The notes under the pieces: model-generated | Told to the model about the DNA's origin: nothing | The model's database searches: none | Seen by the model: the letters and a program-made list of their open reading frames with translations, nothing else | Assembly: GCA_024641225.1 (NCBI GenBank) | Contig: JAHEDN010000004.1 | Span: forward strand, 1-23,446 | Source of the DNA: Burkholderiales bacterium | Lineage (GTDB): Bacteria > Pseudomonadota > Gammaproteobacteria > Burkholderiales > Burkholderiaceae_F | Direction: 5' to 3' | DNA: 23,446 nt | Shown here: positions 8,963-15,945 of the stretch, one piece after another | How positions within the stretch are numbered: position 1 is the first letter of the stretch | Layout: each line of letters opens with the position of its first letter | Program-made: the position numbers and the translations under genes

Positions 8963-9826
8963 ATGGGCAACACGCACAGCGGCACCGCGCCGGACTATTT
9001 CGTTCCGGCGCCGTCGAACTGGCCGATGGTCGGGATGATCGCAATGATCCTGACCACGTTCGGCGCGACGATGCTGGTCAACAAGGTGCCTTACGGCGGT
9101 TACCTGGCGCTGGCCGGCTTTGCCGTGCTCATCTACATGATGGTGGGCTGGTTCGGCGCGGTCATCGGCGAATCGGAGACCGGCCGCTACCGGAGCAAGG
9201 AGGACCTGTCGTTCCGCTGGGGCATGGGCTGGTTCATCTTCTCCGAGGTGATGTTCTTCGCCGCGTTCTTCGGCGCGCTCTTCTACGCGCGCGTGATCAC
9301 GATGCCGGCGCTCGGCGACTTCGACCACAAGCTGCTGTGGCCCGACTTCACCCCCACCTGGCCGCATGCGGGCCCGGCTGGCGTCGTCGAAAACTTCAGC
9401 AGGATCCATGCCTGGCCGCTGCCGACGATCAACACCATTCTGCTGGTGACCTCGGGCATCTGGCTGACGATCGCGCACCACGCGCTGCGCGCCAACCACC
9501 GCGGCAAGGCCGCCTTCTGGTTGTTCATGACGCTGGCCTTCGGCTTCACGTTCGTCGGCATCCAGGCCTATGAGTACGCGCACGCCTACAGCGACCTGAA
9601 CCTGCGCCTCGACTCCGGCATCTTCGGCTCGACGTTCTTCATGCTGACCGGCTTCCACGGCTTCCACGTGCTGGTCGGTGCGATCATGCTGACGGTCGTG
9701 CTGCTGCGCGTGCTCAAGGGCCACTTCAAGCCGGAGCATCACTTCGCCTTCGAGGCGGCGGCGTGGTACTGGCACTTCGTCGACGTGGTGTGGATCGGGC
9801 TGTACATCGTCGTGTACTGGCTGTAG
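8963..9826 (+). CDS. ctaE: Cytochrome c oxidase subunit III
   Basis: A 287-residue integral membrane protein of the CoxC/CtaE family with seven predicted helices. Conserved blocks include WPMVG near the N-terminus, GMGWFIFSEVMFFAAFF (around residues 90-106, with the conserved glutamate of FSEVMFF), GFHGFHVLVG, and the C-terminal WYWHFVDVVWIGLY. Subunit III stabilises the oxidase and supports proton uptake into the D-channel. A good Shine-Dalgarno (GAGGGGAGAG, about 8949-8958) precedes the ATG. It is the last plus-strand gene before the terminator hairpin at 9851-9876, so it probably closes the DUF2244-ctaCDGE transcription unit. Confidence 0.97.
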   Translation: MGNTHSGTAPDYFVPAPSNWPMVGMIAMILTTFGATMLVNKVPYGGYLALAGFAVLIYMMVGWFGAVIGESETGRYRSKEDLSFRWGMGWFIFSEVMFFAAFFGALFYARVITMPALGDFDHKLLWPDFTPTWPHAGPAGVVENFSRIHAWPLPTINTILLVTSGIWLTIAHHALRANHRGKAAFWLFMTLAFGFTFVGIQAYEYAHAYSDLNLRLDSGIFGSTFFMLTGFHGFHVLVGAIMLTVVLLRVLKGHFKPEHHFAFEAAAWYWHFVDVVWIGLYIVVYWL

Positions 9827-9850
9827 CGGGGCCGGGATCCGCGGCAGGCG

Positions 9851-9876
9851 AAAACGGCGCCCGCGGGCGCCGTTTT
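9851..9876. terminator. Bidirectional intrinsic terminator after ctaE / DUF2909
   Basis: A perfect 26-base palindrome starting AAAACGGCGCCC and ending GGGCGCCGTTTT, with its own A-tract and T-tract on the two sides. It lies 25 bases after ctaE (+) and 20 bases after the DUF2909 stop (-), so it can serve both convergent units. The physical loop would be about four bases within the GC core. Confidence 0.85.
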
Positions 9877-9895
9877 CATTCGGCGGTACGCACCC

Positions 9896-10096
9896 TCAGC
9901 CGTACCGGTGCGGCTCGATCCAGCCCATCCAGTAGCTGAACCAGATGAACAGCAGCAGCAGGACCGAAAGGGCGACCCGCACCGTCAGCGCGTTGACCGT
10001 GCGGTTGGTCGAGCCGCGGTCGCGCACAAGGAACATCAGCGCGGCGCCGAGGGCGACGAGGATGCCGGCAAAGGCGACGGCGATCAGTGCTTTCAT
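9896..10096 (-). CDS. Twin transmembrane protein, DUF2909 family
   Basis: A 66-residue protein made of two hydrophobic helices (about residues 3-23 and 41-59) joined by the polar loop RDRGSTNRTVNALTVR, ending GWIEPHRYG. This is the layout of the small DUF2909 proteins that sit, on the opposite strand, between ctaE and surf1 in betaproteobacteria. Function is unknown. Its persistent location inside the oxidase locus suggests a link to oxidase assembly, but that is inference. It is divergent from surf1 with 57 bases between starts; a GATAAT box on its strand at 10123-10128 could be its promoter. No clear Shine-Dalgarno is seen. Confidence 0.8.
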   Translation of the reverse strand: MKALIAVAFAGILVALGAALMFLVRDRGSTNRTVNALTVRVALSVLLLLFIWFSYWMGWIEPHRYG

Positions 10097-10122
10097 GGCG
10101 CGAAGGGGGGTGGCCAGCGCCG

Positions 10123-10128
10123 ATTATC
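10123..10128 (-). promoter_or_regulatory. Candidate -10 box for the DUF2909 gene
   Basis: GATAAT on the minus strand matches TATAAT at five of six positions and lies 26 bases before the DUF2909 ATG, giving a leader of about 20 bases. The 57-base divergent gap must also hold any promoter for surf1, for which I see no clear hexamers. Confidence 0.35.
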
Positions 10129-10153
10129 GCAGCGCGGCGGTGGAGCCTCGGCG

Positions 10154-10897
10154 ATGATCCGCGCCAGGACCGTCGTCGCACTCGTCGCGGCAGTGTCGTC
10201 GATCATGCTGACGATATCGCTCGGCAACTGGCAGTTGCGTCGCGCCGACGAAAAGCTCGCCTTGCAGAAGCAGTGGGATTCGGCGATGGAGGCCGCGCCG
10301 TTGCCGGTTGACGGCGCCGGCATCGCGGCGGTGTCCCGGGACCTGCCGAAGCGCGTGCGGGTTCGCGGGCGCTACCTCTTCGAACACGAGGTCTGGCTCG
10401 ACAACCGTCAGATGGACGGTCAGGCGGGACTGATGCTGATCGCGCCGCTGCGGCTTGCAGATGGCGCCGTGGTGCTCGTCAACCGCGGCTTCGCGCGCCG
10501 CGATCCGAGCGACCGCGCGCGACTGCCCGAGGTCGCACGGCCCCGGGACGAGGTGACCGTCGAAGGTCTGGCCGTAGCGCAGACCTCGCGCGTGCTGCAG
10601 ATCGGCGAGAACGCGCCGACCACCCAGGGGAGGCCGGCTGTTTGGCAGAATCTCGACTTCGATGCCTTCGAGCGCACCAGCGGCCTGGCGGTGGCGCGCT
10701 GGGTCGTGCAGCAGACCGACGCTCCGGACGATGGCCTGCTGCGCAACTGGCCGCGCCTGAGCGCCGGCGTGGACATGCATCGCGGCTATGCGCTGCAGTG
10801 GTACGCGCTTGCTGCGCTGATTGCGGCGCTTGCACTTTTTTTCGGTGCGCGTGCACTGTGGCGGTACCGATCTTCGCCGGGCCGATGCGATGACTGA
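10154..10897 (+). CDS. SURF1 family cytochrome oxidase biogenesis protein
   Basis: A 247-residue SURF1/Shy1 protein. Two terminal membrane helices (about residues 5-23 and 211-231) flank a periplasmic domain with the family blocks GNWQLRRADEK (about 24-34) and VVLVNRGFARR. Bacterial SURF1 binds heme A and assists its insertion into subunit I. The frame opens far upstream (9908), but that part overlaps DUF2909 on the other strand; the ATG at 10154 gives the normal family N-terminus. Its last eight bases overlap the start of the next gene (ATG within GCGATGACTGA), indicating coupled translation. Confidence 0.93.
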   Translation: MIRARTVVALVAAVSSIMLTISLGNWQLRRADEKLALQKQWDSAMEAAPLPVDGAGIAAVSRDLPKRVRVRGRYLFEHEVWLDNRQMDGQAGLMLIAPLRLADGAVVLVNRGFARRDPSDRARLPEVARPRDEVTVEGLAVAQTSRVLQIGENAPTTQGRPAVWQNLDFDAFERTSGLAVARWVVQQTDAPDDGLLRNWPRLSAGVDMHRGYALQWYALAALIAALALFFGARALWRYRSSPGRCDD

Positions 10898-11501
10898 GAC
10901 CGCGCCTTCGGCGCACAAGCTTTCCCACTGGCGGCGCTATCGCACGCTTTACCTGCTGCTCGTGGTATGTGTCGCGCCGGTGATCGCCTCGTACACGGCC
11001 TACTACCTTGTGCCACCTTCGGGGCGTACGAACTACGGCGAGTTGATCGAGCCGCAGCGGCCGATGCCGGCAATCGCCCTGCGGCGGCTCGACGGAACGG
11101 CCGTGCCGGCAGCGAGCCTGCGCGGCTCGTGGCTGATGGTGCAGGCTGACGGCGGCGCGTGCGGGCCCTCCTGCGAGAAGAAGCTCTGGCAGATGCGACA
11201 GGTGAGGCTTACGGCCGGCAAGGCTGCCGACCGCGTGCAGCGCGTGTGGTTCATCACTGACGGCACGCCGCTTTCCACTCTGGTGATCCGGGAGTTCGAC
11301 GGCACGCTGTTCCTTCGTGCCAGCGCCGACGAAGTCGCCTCCTTCCTGCCTCTGCCTGCCGACCCTGCGGCCAAGCTTGCCGACCACATCTGGCTGATCG
11401 ACCCGCTGGGCAACCTGATGATGCGCTGGCCCAAAGAGGCCGACCCGAACCGCATGAAGAAGGATCTGACGAAGCTGCTGAAAGCCTCGGGGATCGGGTG
11501 A
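10890..11501 (+). CDS. Membrane-anchored SCO-like thioredoxin-fold protein of the cox locus
   Basis: A 203-residue protein with one N-terminal helix (about residues 19-41, TLYLLLVVCVAPVIASYTAYYLV) and a thioredoxin/SCO-like outer domain. It has CGPSC (C91-C95), the CxxxC spacing of SCO copper proteins, and a later histidine in DHIWLIDPLGNLMMRWP (H166), a possible third ligand. Proteins of this kind are found between surf1 and ctaA in betaproteobacteria and often carry uninformative names such as 'cytochrome C oxidase subunit I'. It overlaps surf1 by eight bases and precedes ctaA by three bases. A copper or thiol-redox role in CuA or CuB loading is inferred from the motif and position. Confidence 0.78.
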   Translation: MTETAPSAHKLSHWRRYRTLYLLLVVCVAPVIASYTAYYLVPPSGRTNYGELIEPQRPMPAIALRRLDGTAVPAASLRGSWLMVQADGGACGPSCEKKLWQMRQVRLTAGKAADRVQRVWFITDGTPLSTLVIREFDGTLFLRASADEVASFLPLPADPAAKLADHIWLIDPLGNLMMRWPKEADPNRMKKDLTKLLKASGIG

Positions 11502-11504
11502 AGC

Positions 11505-12629
11505 GTGGATCCGGCGGCGCTTCTGTTACTTGCCCTCAAGGCCGTGGCGATCGCGGCGCTGCCGCTCGCTTACGTCACGCTGTCCAGCGACCCGCACAAG
11601 TACCGCAAGCTGGCCTGGGTCACGGCATTCCTGACCCTCGACCTCGTGATGTTCGGCGCCTTCACGCGGCTGACCGACTCCGGCCTCGGCTGTCCTGACT
11701 GGCCCGGCTGCTACGGGCACTCGAACCCGCTGTCGGCCGGCGAGCAGATACGCGCTGCCGAGACGGCGCTGCCTTCCGGTCCGGTGACGATGACCAAGGC
11801 GTGGATCGAGATGCTGCACCGCTATTTCGCGATGGCGGTCGGTTTCCTCGTCATCGTGCTGACGGCGTTCGCCTGGCGCCGCTGGCGGTTGGAGCGCAAG
11901 CCTTCGCCGTGGCTCGCGACGCTCACGCTCGCTGCCGTCTGCCTGCAGGGCGCATTCGGCGCGCTGACGGTGACCATGAAGCTGCAGCCGGCGATCGTCA
12001 CCGCGCACCTTCTCGGCGGTGTCTTCCTCCTGGCGCTGCTGACCTGGCTTGCGCTGTGCGAGACACCGATGCCGCCGGTCGATCGGCGTGCATCCGCCGC
12101 GAGGCCGCTGGCCATCGTAGCCGCGCTGCTGCTGATCGTGCAGATCGCCCTGGGCGGCTGGGTCAGCACCAACTACGCCGTGCTGGCCTGTCCCGATTTT
12201 CCGATGTGCCAGGGCCGAATCGTTCCCGAGCAAATGGATTTTGCGGCGGGTTTCACGCTGTGGCGCGACCTCGGCATGTCTTCCGACGGCGCGCCGATCC
12301 CCTTCCAGGCGCTGGTGGCGATCCACTGGACCCATCGCAGCTTTGCGTACGTGGTCGTTACCGTCCTGGGGCTGCTGGCCTGGCAACTCTGGTCTGTGAA
12401 GGGCATCTCGACGCTGGCGCGCGCAGTGGCCGCCGTAGCCGCAATGCAGTTCGTCACCGGAATTGCCAACGTCGTTCTCGACTGGCCCCTGTTGCCGGCC
12501 GTGCTGCATAACGGCGGCGCCGCCGTGCTGCTGACGCTCGTGGTGGCGATCAACTACCGGCTCGCAACGGTCGGCGCCCAGGCGCACGGTTGGGCGTTGC
12601 CCCGTGCACGCGGGCACGGCGGCGGTTAG
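11505..12629 (+). CDS. ctaA: Heme A synthase (COX15/CtaA)
   Basis: A 374-residue, eight-helix membrane protein of the COX15/CtaA family. Visible family blocks are FTRLTDSGLGCPDWPGCYG (about residues 50-68), EMLHRYFAM and VTAHLLGG in the first half and IHWTHRSFAYV and VLHNGGAAVLL in the second, which supply the paired heme-ligand histidines; a second CPDFPMCQG cysteine loop is also present. It hydroxylates the C8 methyl of heme O to make heme A. The start is a GTG at 11505, three bases after the previous stop, with GGTGAAGC upstream; there is no nearby in-frame ATG. ctaB, which makes its substrate, follows directly. Confidence 0.95.
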   Translation: MDPAALLLLALKAVAIAALPLAYVTLSSDPHKYRKLAWVTAFLTLDLVMFGAFTRLTDSGLGCPDWPGCYGHSNPLSAGEQIRAAETALPSGPVTMTKAWIEMLHRYFAMAVGFLVIVLTAFAWRRWRLERKPSPWLATLTLAAVCLQGAFGALTVTMKLQPAIVTAHLLGGVFLLALLTWLALCETPMPPVDRRASAARPLAIVAALLLIVQIALGGWVSTNYAVLACPDFPMCQGRIVPEQMDFAAGFTLWRDLGMSSDGAPIPFQALVAIHWTHRSFAYVVVTVLGLLAWQLWSVKGISTLARAVAAVAAMQFVTGIANVVLDWPLLPAVLHNGGAAVLLTLVVAINYRLATVGAQAHGWALPRARGHGGG

Positions 12630-12632
12630 AAT
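12627..12632 (+). promoter_or_regulatory. Candidate -10 box before ctaB
   Basis: TAGAAT overlaps the ctaA stop codon and matches the -10 consensus at five of six positions, 54 bases before the ctaB ATG. The -35 side is not convincing. It could give a secondary promoter for ctaB-sco inside the operon. Confidence 0.28.
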
Positions 12633-12685
12633 CGCGCCCTTTCCGCATCTGCCAGCGCCCGTCCCTGGCTGCCGATCGACCCCCG

Positions 12686-13588
12686 ATGCAGATTCCCGCT
12701 GACACCGTCCTGCGCCCCGCCTGGCAGCACATCGCGCGCCAGTACTGGCTGCTGACCAAGCCGCGTGTGACGCAGCTGGCGATCTTCTGCGCCGTTATCG
12801 GAATGTTCCTGTCGGGAGCCGAACTGCCGAGCCCGGCGTTGGTGGCGGCGGCGACGATCGGCATCTGGCTGCTGGCCGGTGCTGCGTTCGCGGTCAACTC
12901 GATCATCGAGCGGCAGATCGACGCGAAGATGGCGCGCACGCGCATGCGGCCAGTCGCGCGCGGCGAGATCACGCCGCTGCAGGCGATCGTGTTTTCCGGA
13001 GCCATCGGCGGCGTCGGCATGTGGCTGCTTTACACCCAGGTCAACGCACTGACGATGTGGCTGACCTTCGCCACCTTCGTCGGCTATGCCGTGATCTACA
13101 CCGTGCTGCTGAAGCCCAATACGCCGCAGAACATCGTCATCGGCGGCATCAGCGGGGCGATGCCGCCCGTGCTCGGCTGGGCGGCGATGACCGGCGAAGC
13201 GCCGGCGCAGGCATGGCTGCTCGCGCTGATCATCTTCGTGTGGACGCCGCCGCATTTCTGGGCGCTGGCCCTGTATCGCCTCGACGACTACCGCAAGTCG
13301 GGTCTGCCGATGCTGCCGGTCACGCACGGCGAGCGGTTCACGCGCCTGCACATCCTGCTGTACACGGTCGTACTCGTGGCCACGACGACGCTTCCGTACA
13401 CGATCCAGATGTCCGGGCTTCCGTACCTGGCCTGTGCGCTCGGGCTCGGCGCCGGATTTCTCGCCTATGCCTGGCGCCTGTACAGGAACTACAGCGACCG
13501 GCTGGCGCGCGCGACCTTCAGCTACTCGATCGTCTACCTGGCGGCGCTTTTCGCCGCGCTTCTGGTCGACCACTACGTCGCCGGGTAG
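12686..13588 (+). CDS. ctaB: Protoheme IX farnesyltransferase (heme O synthase)
   Basis: A 300-residue UbiA-superfamily prenyltransferase with about nine membrane helices. The first aspartate-rich motif is NSIIERQIDAKMARTRMRP (from N71 to P89, containing D79), and the second is in YRLDDYRKSGLPMLPVTHG. These bind farnesyl diphosphate through Mg2+. The enzyme farnesylates protoheme to heme O, which CtaA then oxidises. The start chosen is the ATG at 12686 (MQIPADTV), close to the family's usual N-terminus just before WLLTKPRV; an in-frame ATG at 12590 would overlap ctaA. The gene is followed after 37 bases by the SCO1 lipoprotein gene. Confidence 0.95.
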   Translation: MQIPADTVLRPAWQHIARQYWLLTKPRVTQLAIFCAVIGMFLSGAELPSPALVAAATIGIWLLAGAAFAVNSIIERQIDAKMARTRMRPVARGEITPLQAIVFSGAIGGVGMWLLYTQVNALTMWLTFATFVGYAVIYTVLLKPNTPQNIVIGGISGAMPPVLGWAAMTGEAPAQAWLLALIIFVWTPPHFWALALYRLDDYRKSGLPMLPVTHGERFTRLHILLYTVVLVATTTLPYTIQMSGLPYLACALGLGAGFLAYAWRLYRNYSDRLARATFSYSIVYLAALFAALLVDHYVAG

Positions 13589-13625
13589 CCGGGAGCCGCC
13601 GCGCGGCGAGCGCGGCAGCCATGCC

Positions 13626-14189
13626 ATGAAGCGCCTTCTTGCCGCCCTTGCCCTGCTGGCCCTCGCGGCGTGTTCCAGGCCGGGCTTCAACAACGTCGAC
13701 ATCACCGGGGCCAGCTACGCCAACGAGTTCTCGCTGACCGATCACACCGGCGCGCGGCGCACGCTGGCCGACTACCGAGGCAAGCTGGTGGTGATCTTCT
13801 TCGGCTTCACGCAGTGCCCCGACGTGTGCCCGACCACACTGCAGGAGATGACCGAAGTGAGGCGTGCACTCGGTCGAGATGCCGATCAGGTGCAGGTGCT
13901 GTTCGTCACGATCGATCCGCAGCGCGACACGCGCGAGGTCCTGGCGCAGTACGTGCCGGGATTCGATCCGAGCTTCGTCGGGCTGTATGGCACGCCCGAG
14001 GAAACCGCACGCACCGCCAAGCAGTTCAAGGTCTTCTACCAGAAGGTGCCGGGGCCGACCGAGACCTCGTACACGATGGACCACACGGCTGGCAGCTACG
14101 TGATCGACAAGTCCGGCCAGCCGCGACTGTTCCTCAAGCACAACCAGGGCGCGGCGCCCATCGTTGCCGACCTGCGCCGCCTGCTCTAG
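13626..14189 (+). CDS. SCO1/SenC family copper lipoprotein
   Basis: A 187-residue secreted lipoprotein with a lipobox LAAC (modified Cys16) after a short hydrophobic signal. The mature part is a SCO1/SenC/PrrC thioredoxin fold with CPDVC (C64-C68) in FFGFTQCPDVCPTTL and the third copper ligand H153 in TMDHTAG. SCO proteins deliver copper to, or reduce, the CuA centre of subunit II. The ATG at 13626 gives the signal peptide; an upstream extension of the frame overlaps ctaB. It is the last plus-strand gene of the oxidase locus, followed by a hairpin and a convergent gene. Confidence 0.94.
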   Translation: MKRLLAALALLALAACSRPGFNNVDITGASYANEFSLTDHTGARRTLADYRGKLVVIFFGFTQCPDVCPTTLQEMTEVRRALGRDADQVQVLFVTIDPQRDTREVLAQYVPGFDPSFVGLYGTPEETARTAKQFKVFYQKVPGPTETSYTMDHTAGSYVIDKSGQPRLFLKHNQGAAPIVADLRRLL

Positions 14190-14194
14190 CCGCC

Positions 14195-14213
14195 GCGTCG
14201 GCGTCGCCGACGC
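14195..14213. terminator. Hairpin between convergent sco1 and the HxD...H gene
   Basis: GCGTCGGC (14195-14202) and GCCGACGC (14206-14213) form an 8-bp stem with a 3-base loop, six bases after the sco1 stop and five bases before the end of the convergent gene. No T-tract, so termination is possible but unproven. Confidence 0.4.
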
Positions 14214-14218
14214 GAGGG

Positions 14219-14845
14219 TCAGCAGAGCGCGCCGGTCTCGGCATTGACAGCGACACTGCTCGCCAGCACCGGCGCGCCGGGACGCGCGGGCCTGATGTCG
14301 AAAGCATTCAGGACGCGTTCGTCGAGTTGCAGCTCGAAACCGATGAACAGGCTCGCCGGCGCGCCCGCATAGTGGTCCCGCGCGTACCGGTCCGTGGCGG
14401 GGTCGAGTACTGCATGAGGTTCGAAGGGATCGAAAACGACCCAATCCCCTGGCTCTGCCGGAGCCCGTGCCCCACCGCGCGCGAACACGATCTCGCGCGG
14501 CGGGCCGGCGACGCACCACGCTCCGAAAAGCACCGCGCCGTAATGCGCGTCGTTGTGGAAGAAGGCGCCGCGGCACGCATACCACTCGAAGCCCGTGCGC
14601 AATGAGTCGCGCAGCGTGGCAGGCAGCGCATCCGCCAGCGCCGAGCGCAGTTCGTCGCATTCAAAACTACCCAGGCCGTGAACGCGTCCCGGAACGACGA
14701 CCGGGGTAGTGTCGGGCAGATCCAGCTCCAGCAGGGCCAGCCGACCGGTGAGCAGGCGGGCGGCGCTGCCGCGATCAGCGGCCGGCCCGCGGCAGACGGC
14801 CTGCGCACACGGCAGTTCGACGAACCGTGCTTGCCTCAGGGCCAC
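14219..14845 (-). CDS. Uncharacterised protein with HxD...H pattern (possible Fe(II)/2-oxoglutarate-type cupin fold)
   Basis: A 208-residue soluble protein that I do not recognise by name. The middle reads AFFHNDAHYGAVLFG (H97, D99) and the later part GDWVVFDPFEPHAVLDP (H144), followed by arginines at 153 and 156. H-x-D plus a distal H about 45 residues later, in a beta-rich context with a G-D/W-hydrophobic-F-x-P-x-x-P-H strand, is the facial-triad layout of Fe(II)/2-oxoglutarate oxygenases or related jelly-roll proteins. That is a suggestion, not an identification. The only usable start is the GTG at 14845, immediately after the T-tract of the rpoH terminator, with no good Shine-Dalgarno. 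It lies downstream of rpoH on the same strand and convergent to sco1. Confidence 0.65.
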   Translation of the reverse strand: MALRQARFVELPCAQAVCRGPAADRGSAARLLTGRLALLELDLPDTTPVVVPGRVHGLGSFECDELRSALADALPATLRDSLRTGFEWYACRGAFFHNDAHYGAVLFGAWCVAGPPREIVFARGGARAPAEPGDWVVFDPFEPHAVLDPATDRYARDHYAGAPASLFIGFELQLDERVLNAFDIRPARPGAPVLASSVAVNAETGALC

Positions 14846-14878
14846 AAAAAAAGAACCCCGCAGGGGGTGCGGGGTTCT
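14846..14878 (-). terminator. Intrinsic terminator of rpoH
   Basis: On the minus strand an 11-bp stem (AGAACCCCGCA at 14878-14868 with TGCGGGGTTCT at 14862-14852), a 5-base C loop, and a run of seven T. It lies 85 bases after the rpoH stop. This is the strongest intrinsic terminator in the window; the next gene's GTG begins at the base after the T-run. Confidence 0.93.
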
Positions 14879-14882
14879 GAAA

Positions 14883-14922
14883 TCCGCCTCTTCGGAGGAG
14901 AGGGGGGAGGAGGAGAGGCGGA
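14883..14922. repeat. Inverted repeat around a polypurine tract in the rpoH 3' untranslated region
   Basis: TCCGCCTCT (14883-14891) and AGAGGCGGA (14914-14922) are 9-base inverted arms around a purine-only stretch on the plus strand (pyrimidine-rich in the rpoH transcript). It sits between the rpoH stop codon and its terminator and could fold as a long-loop stem in the mRNA. Confidence 0.5.
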
Positions 14923-14963
14923 CACTGCAAAGAGCTAAGCCAGAAGCTCAGACCGGCAGGCGC

Positions 14964-15860
14964 TCAGGCCACAACCTCGAGTGCCGTACGTAGCTTCTGC
15001 AGGGCTTTGACTTCGATCTGGCGAATCCGTTCCGCCGATACGCCGAATTCATCCGCGAGATCGTGCAGGGTGGCCGTACCCACGTTGCCGTCGACGTCTT
15101 CGTCGAGCCAGCGCGCCTCGATGATGCGGCGGCTGCGGTCGTCCAGGCGGGCCAGCGCGTGCCGCACGCCGTCGGTCTGCAGGCGCTCGTTCTGCCGTCG
15201 CTCCAGAACCCCGGTCGGCTCGGCGTCGGGGTCGGAGAGGTAGGCGATCGGCGCGAACTCCTCCTCGCCGTCCTCATTGCGGCCCTCGAGCGACAGGTCG
15301 GCGCCGGTCATCCGCGTTTCCATTTCGGCGACTTCTCCCGGCTTGACGTTCAGTTCGCGGGCGATATGCGCCACCTCGTCCTGGGACATCGTGCCAAGAC
15401 CCTGCCTCATGCGGCGCAGATTGAAGAACAGCTTGCGCTGCGCCTTGGTCGTGGCGACCTTCACCAGCCGCCAGTTGCGCAGAATGAACTCGTGAATCTC
15501 CGCCTTGATCCAGTGCAGCGCGAACGACACCAGCCGCACGCCGCGCTCCGGGTCGAAACGCTTGACTGCCTTCATCAGGCCGATGCTTCCTTCCTGGATC
15601 AGGTCGGCGTGAGGGAGGCCGTAGCCGAGGTAGTTGCGTGCCACTGATACGACCAGCCGCAGATGCGACAGCACGAGCTGCCGTGCGGCGTCCAGGTCTT
15701 CGCGCTCGCGAAAGGCCCGCGCCAGCGACACTTCCTCTTCGGCCGTCAGCATCGGCACCCGATTGACTGCCGTGATGTAGGCATCGAGGTTGCCGAGGCT
15801 GCCGGGATGCAGCGCCAGCGCACCCGCGTTAAAGGGAACCAGTGAGGTTCGACCAGACAT
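14964..15860 (-). CDS. rpoH: RNA polymerase heat-shock sigma factor sigma-32 (RpoH)
   Basis: A 298-residue group 3 sigma-70-family factor. Region 2 contains HLRLVVSVARNYLGYGLPHADLIQEG (about 67-91) and RLVSFALHWIKAEI; the RpoH box, QRKLFFNLRRMR (141-152), is intact and distinguishes RpoH from RpoD/RpoS. Region 4 ends with the helix-turn-helix LHDLADEFGVSAERIRQIEVKALQKLR. It directs RNA polymerase to chaperone and protease promoters. The ATG at 15860 has an excellent Shine-Dalgarno, AGGAGAT, six bases upstream (15867-15873). An in-frame start at 15893 would lie inside the CIRCE operator and is unlikely. The leader contains a CIRCE element, and the gene ends in a strong terminator. It follows ftsX on the same strand but with a 179-base gap and its own promoter candidate. 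Confidence 0.97.
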   Translation of the reverse strand: MSGRTSLVPFNAGALALHPGSLGNLDAYITAVNRVPMLTAEEEVSLARAFREREDLDAARQLVLSHLRLVVSVARNYLGYGLPHADLIQEGSIGLMKAVKRFDPERGVRLVSFALHWIKAEIHEFILRNWRLVKVATTKAQRKLFFNLRRMRQGLGTMSQDEVAHIARELNVKPGEVAEMETRMTGADLSLEGRNEDGEEEFAPIAYLSDPDAEPTGVLERRQNERLQTDGVRHALARLDDRSRRIIEARWLDEDVDGNVGTATLHDLADEFGVSAERIRQIEVKALQKLRTALEVVA

Positions 15861-15886
15861 GCAGCGATCTCCTTTTGCAGGGCATG

Positions 15887-15913
15887 TTAGCACTCGCGAT
15901 CATTGAGTGCCAA
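15887..15913 (-). promoter_or_regulatory. CIRCE operator (HrcA binding site) in the rpoH leader
   Basis: In the rpoH direction the sequence is TTGGCACTC, nine bases, GAGTGCTAA; the consensus is TTAGCACTC-N9-GAGTGCTAA. The arms match the consensus at 17 of 18 positions. The site lies 26 bases before the rpoH ATG, overlapping or just after the expected transcription start, as CIRCE sites usually do. CIRCE is bound by the HrcA repressor, whose activity depends on GroEL. hrcA itself is not in the window. Confidence 0.93.
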
Positions 15914-15915
15914 CC

Positions 15916-15945
15916 CATAGACCCCTCAGGCCGACGTTGGTTCAA
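15916..15945 (-). promoter_or_regulatory. Candidate sigma-70 promoter of rpoH
   Basis: On the minus strand TTGAAC (15945-15940) resembles a -35 box, and TCTATG (15921-15916), 18 bases on, is a weak -10. This would place the transcript start within or at the edge of the CIRCE operator. The AT-rich stretch further upstream could act as an UP element. Confidence 0.35.

Noticed and set aside
11526..12617. A 363-residue frame antisense to ctaA
   Set aside because: Same type of shadow frame; Arg/Gln/His-rich with no domain, fully inside ctaA.
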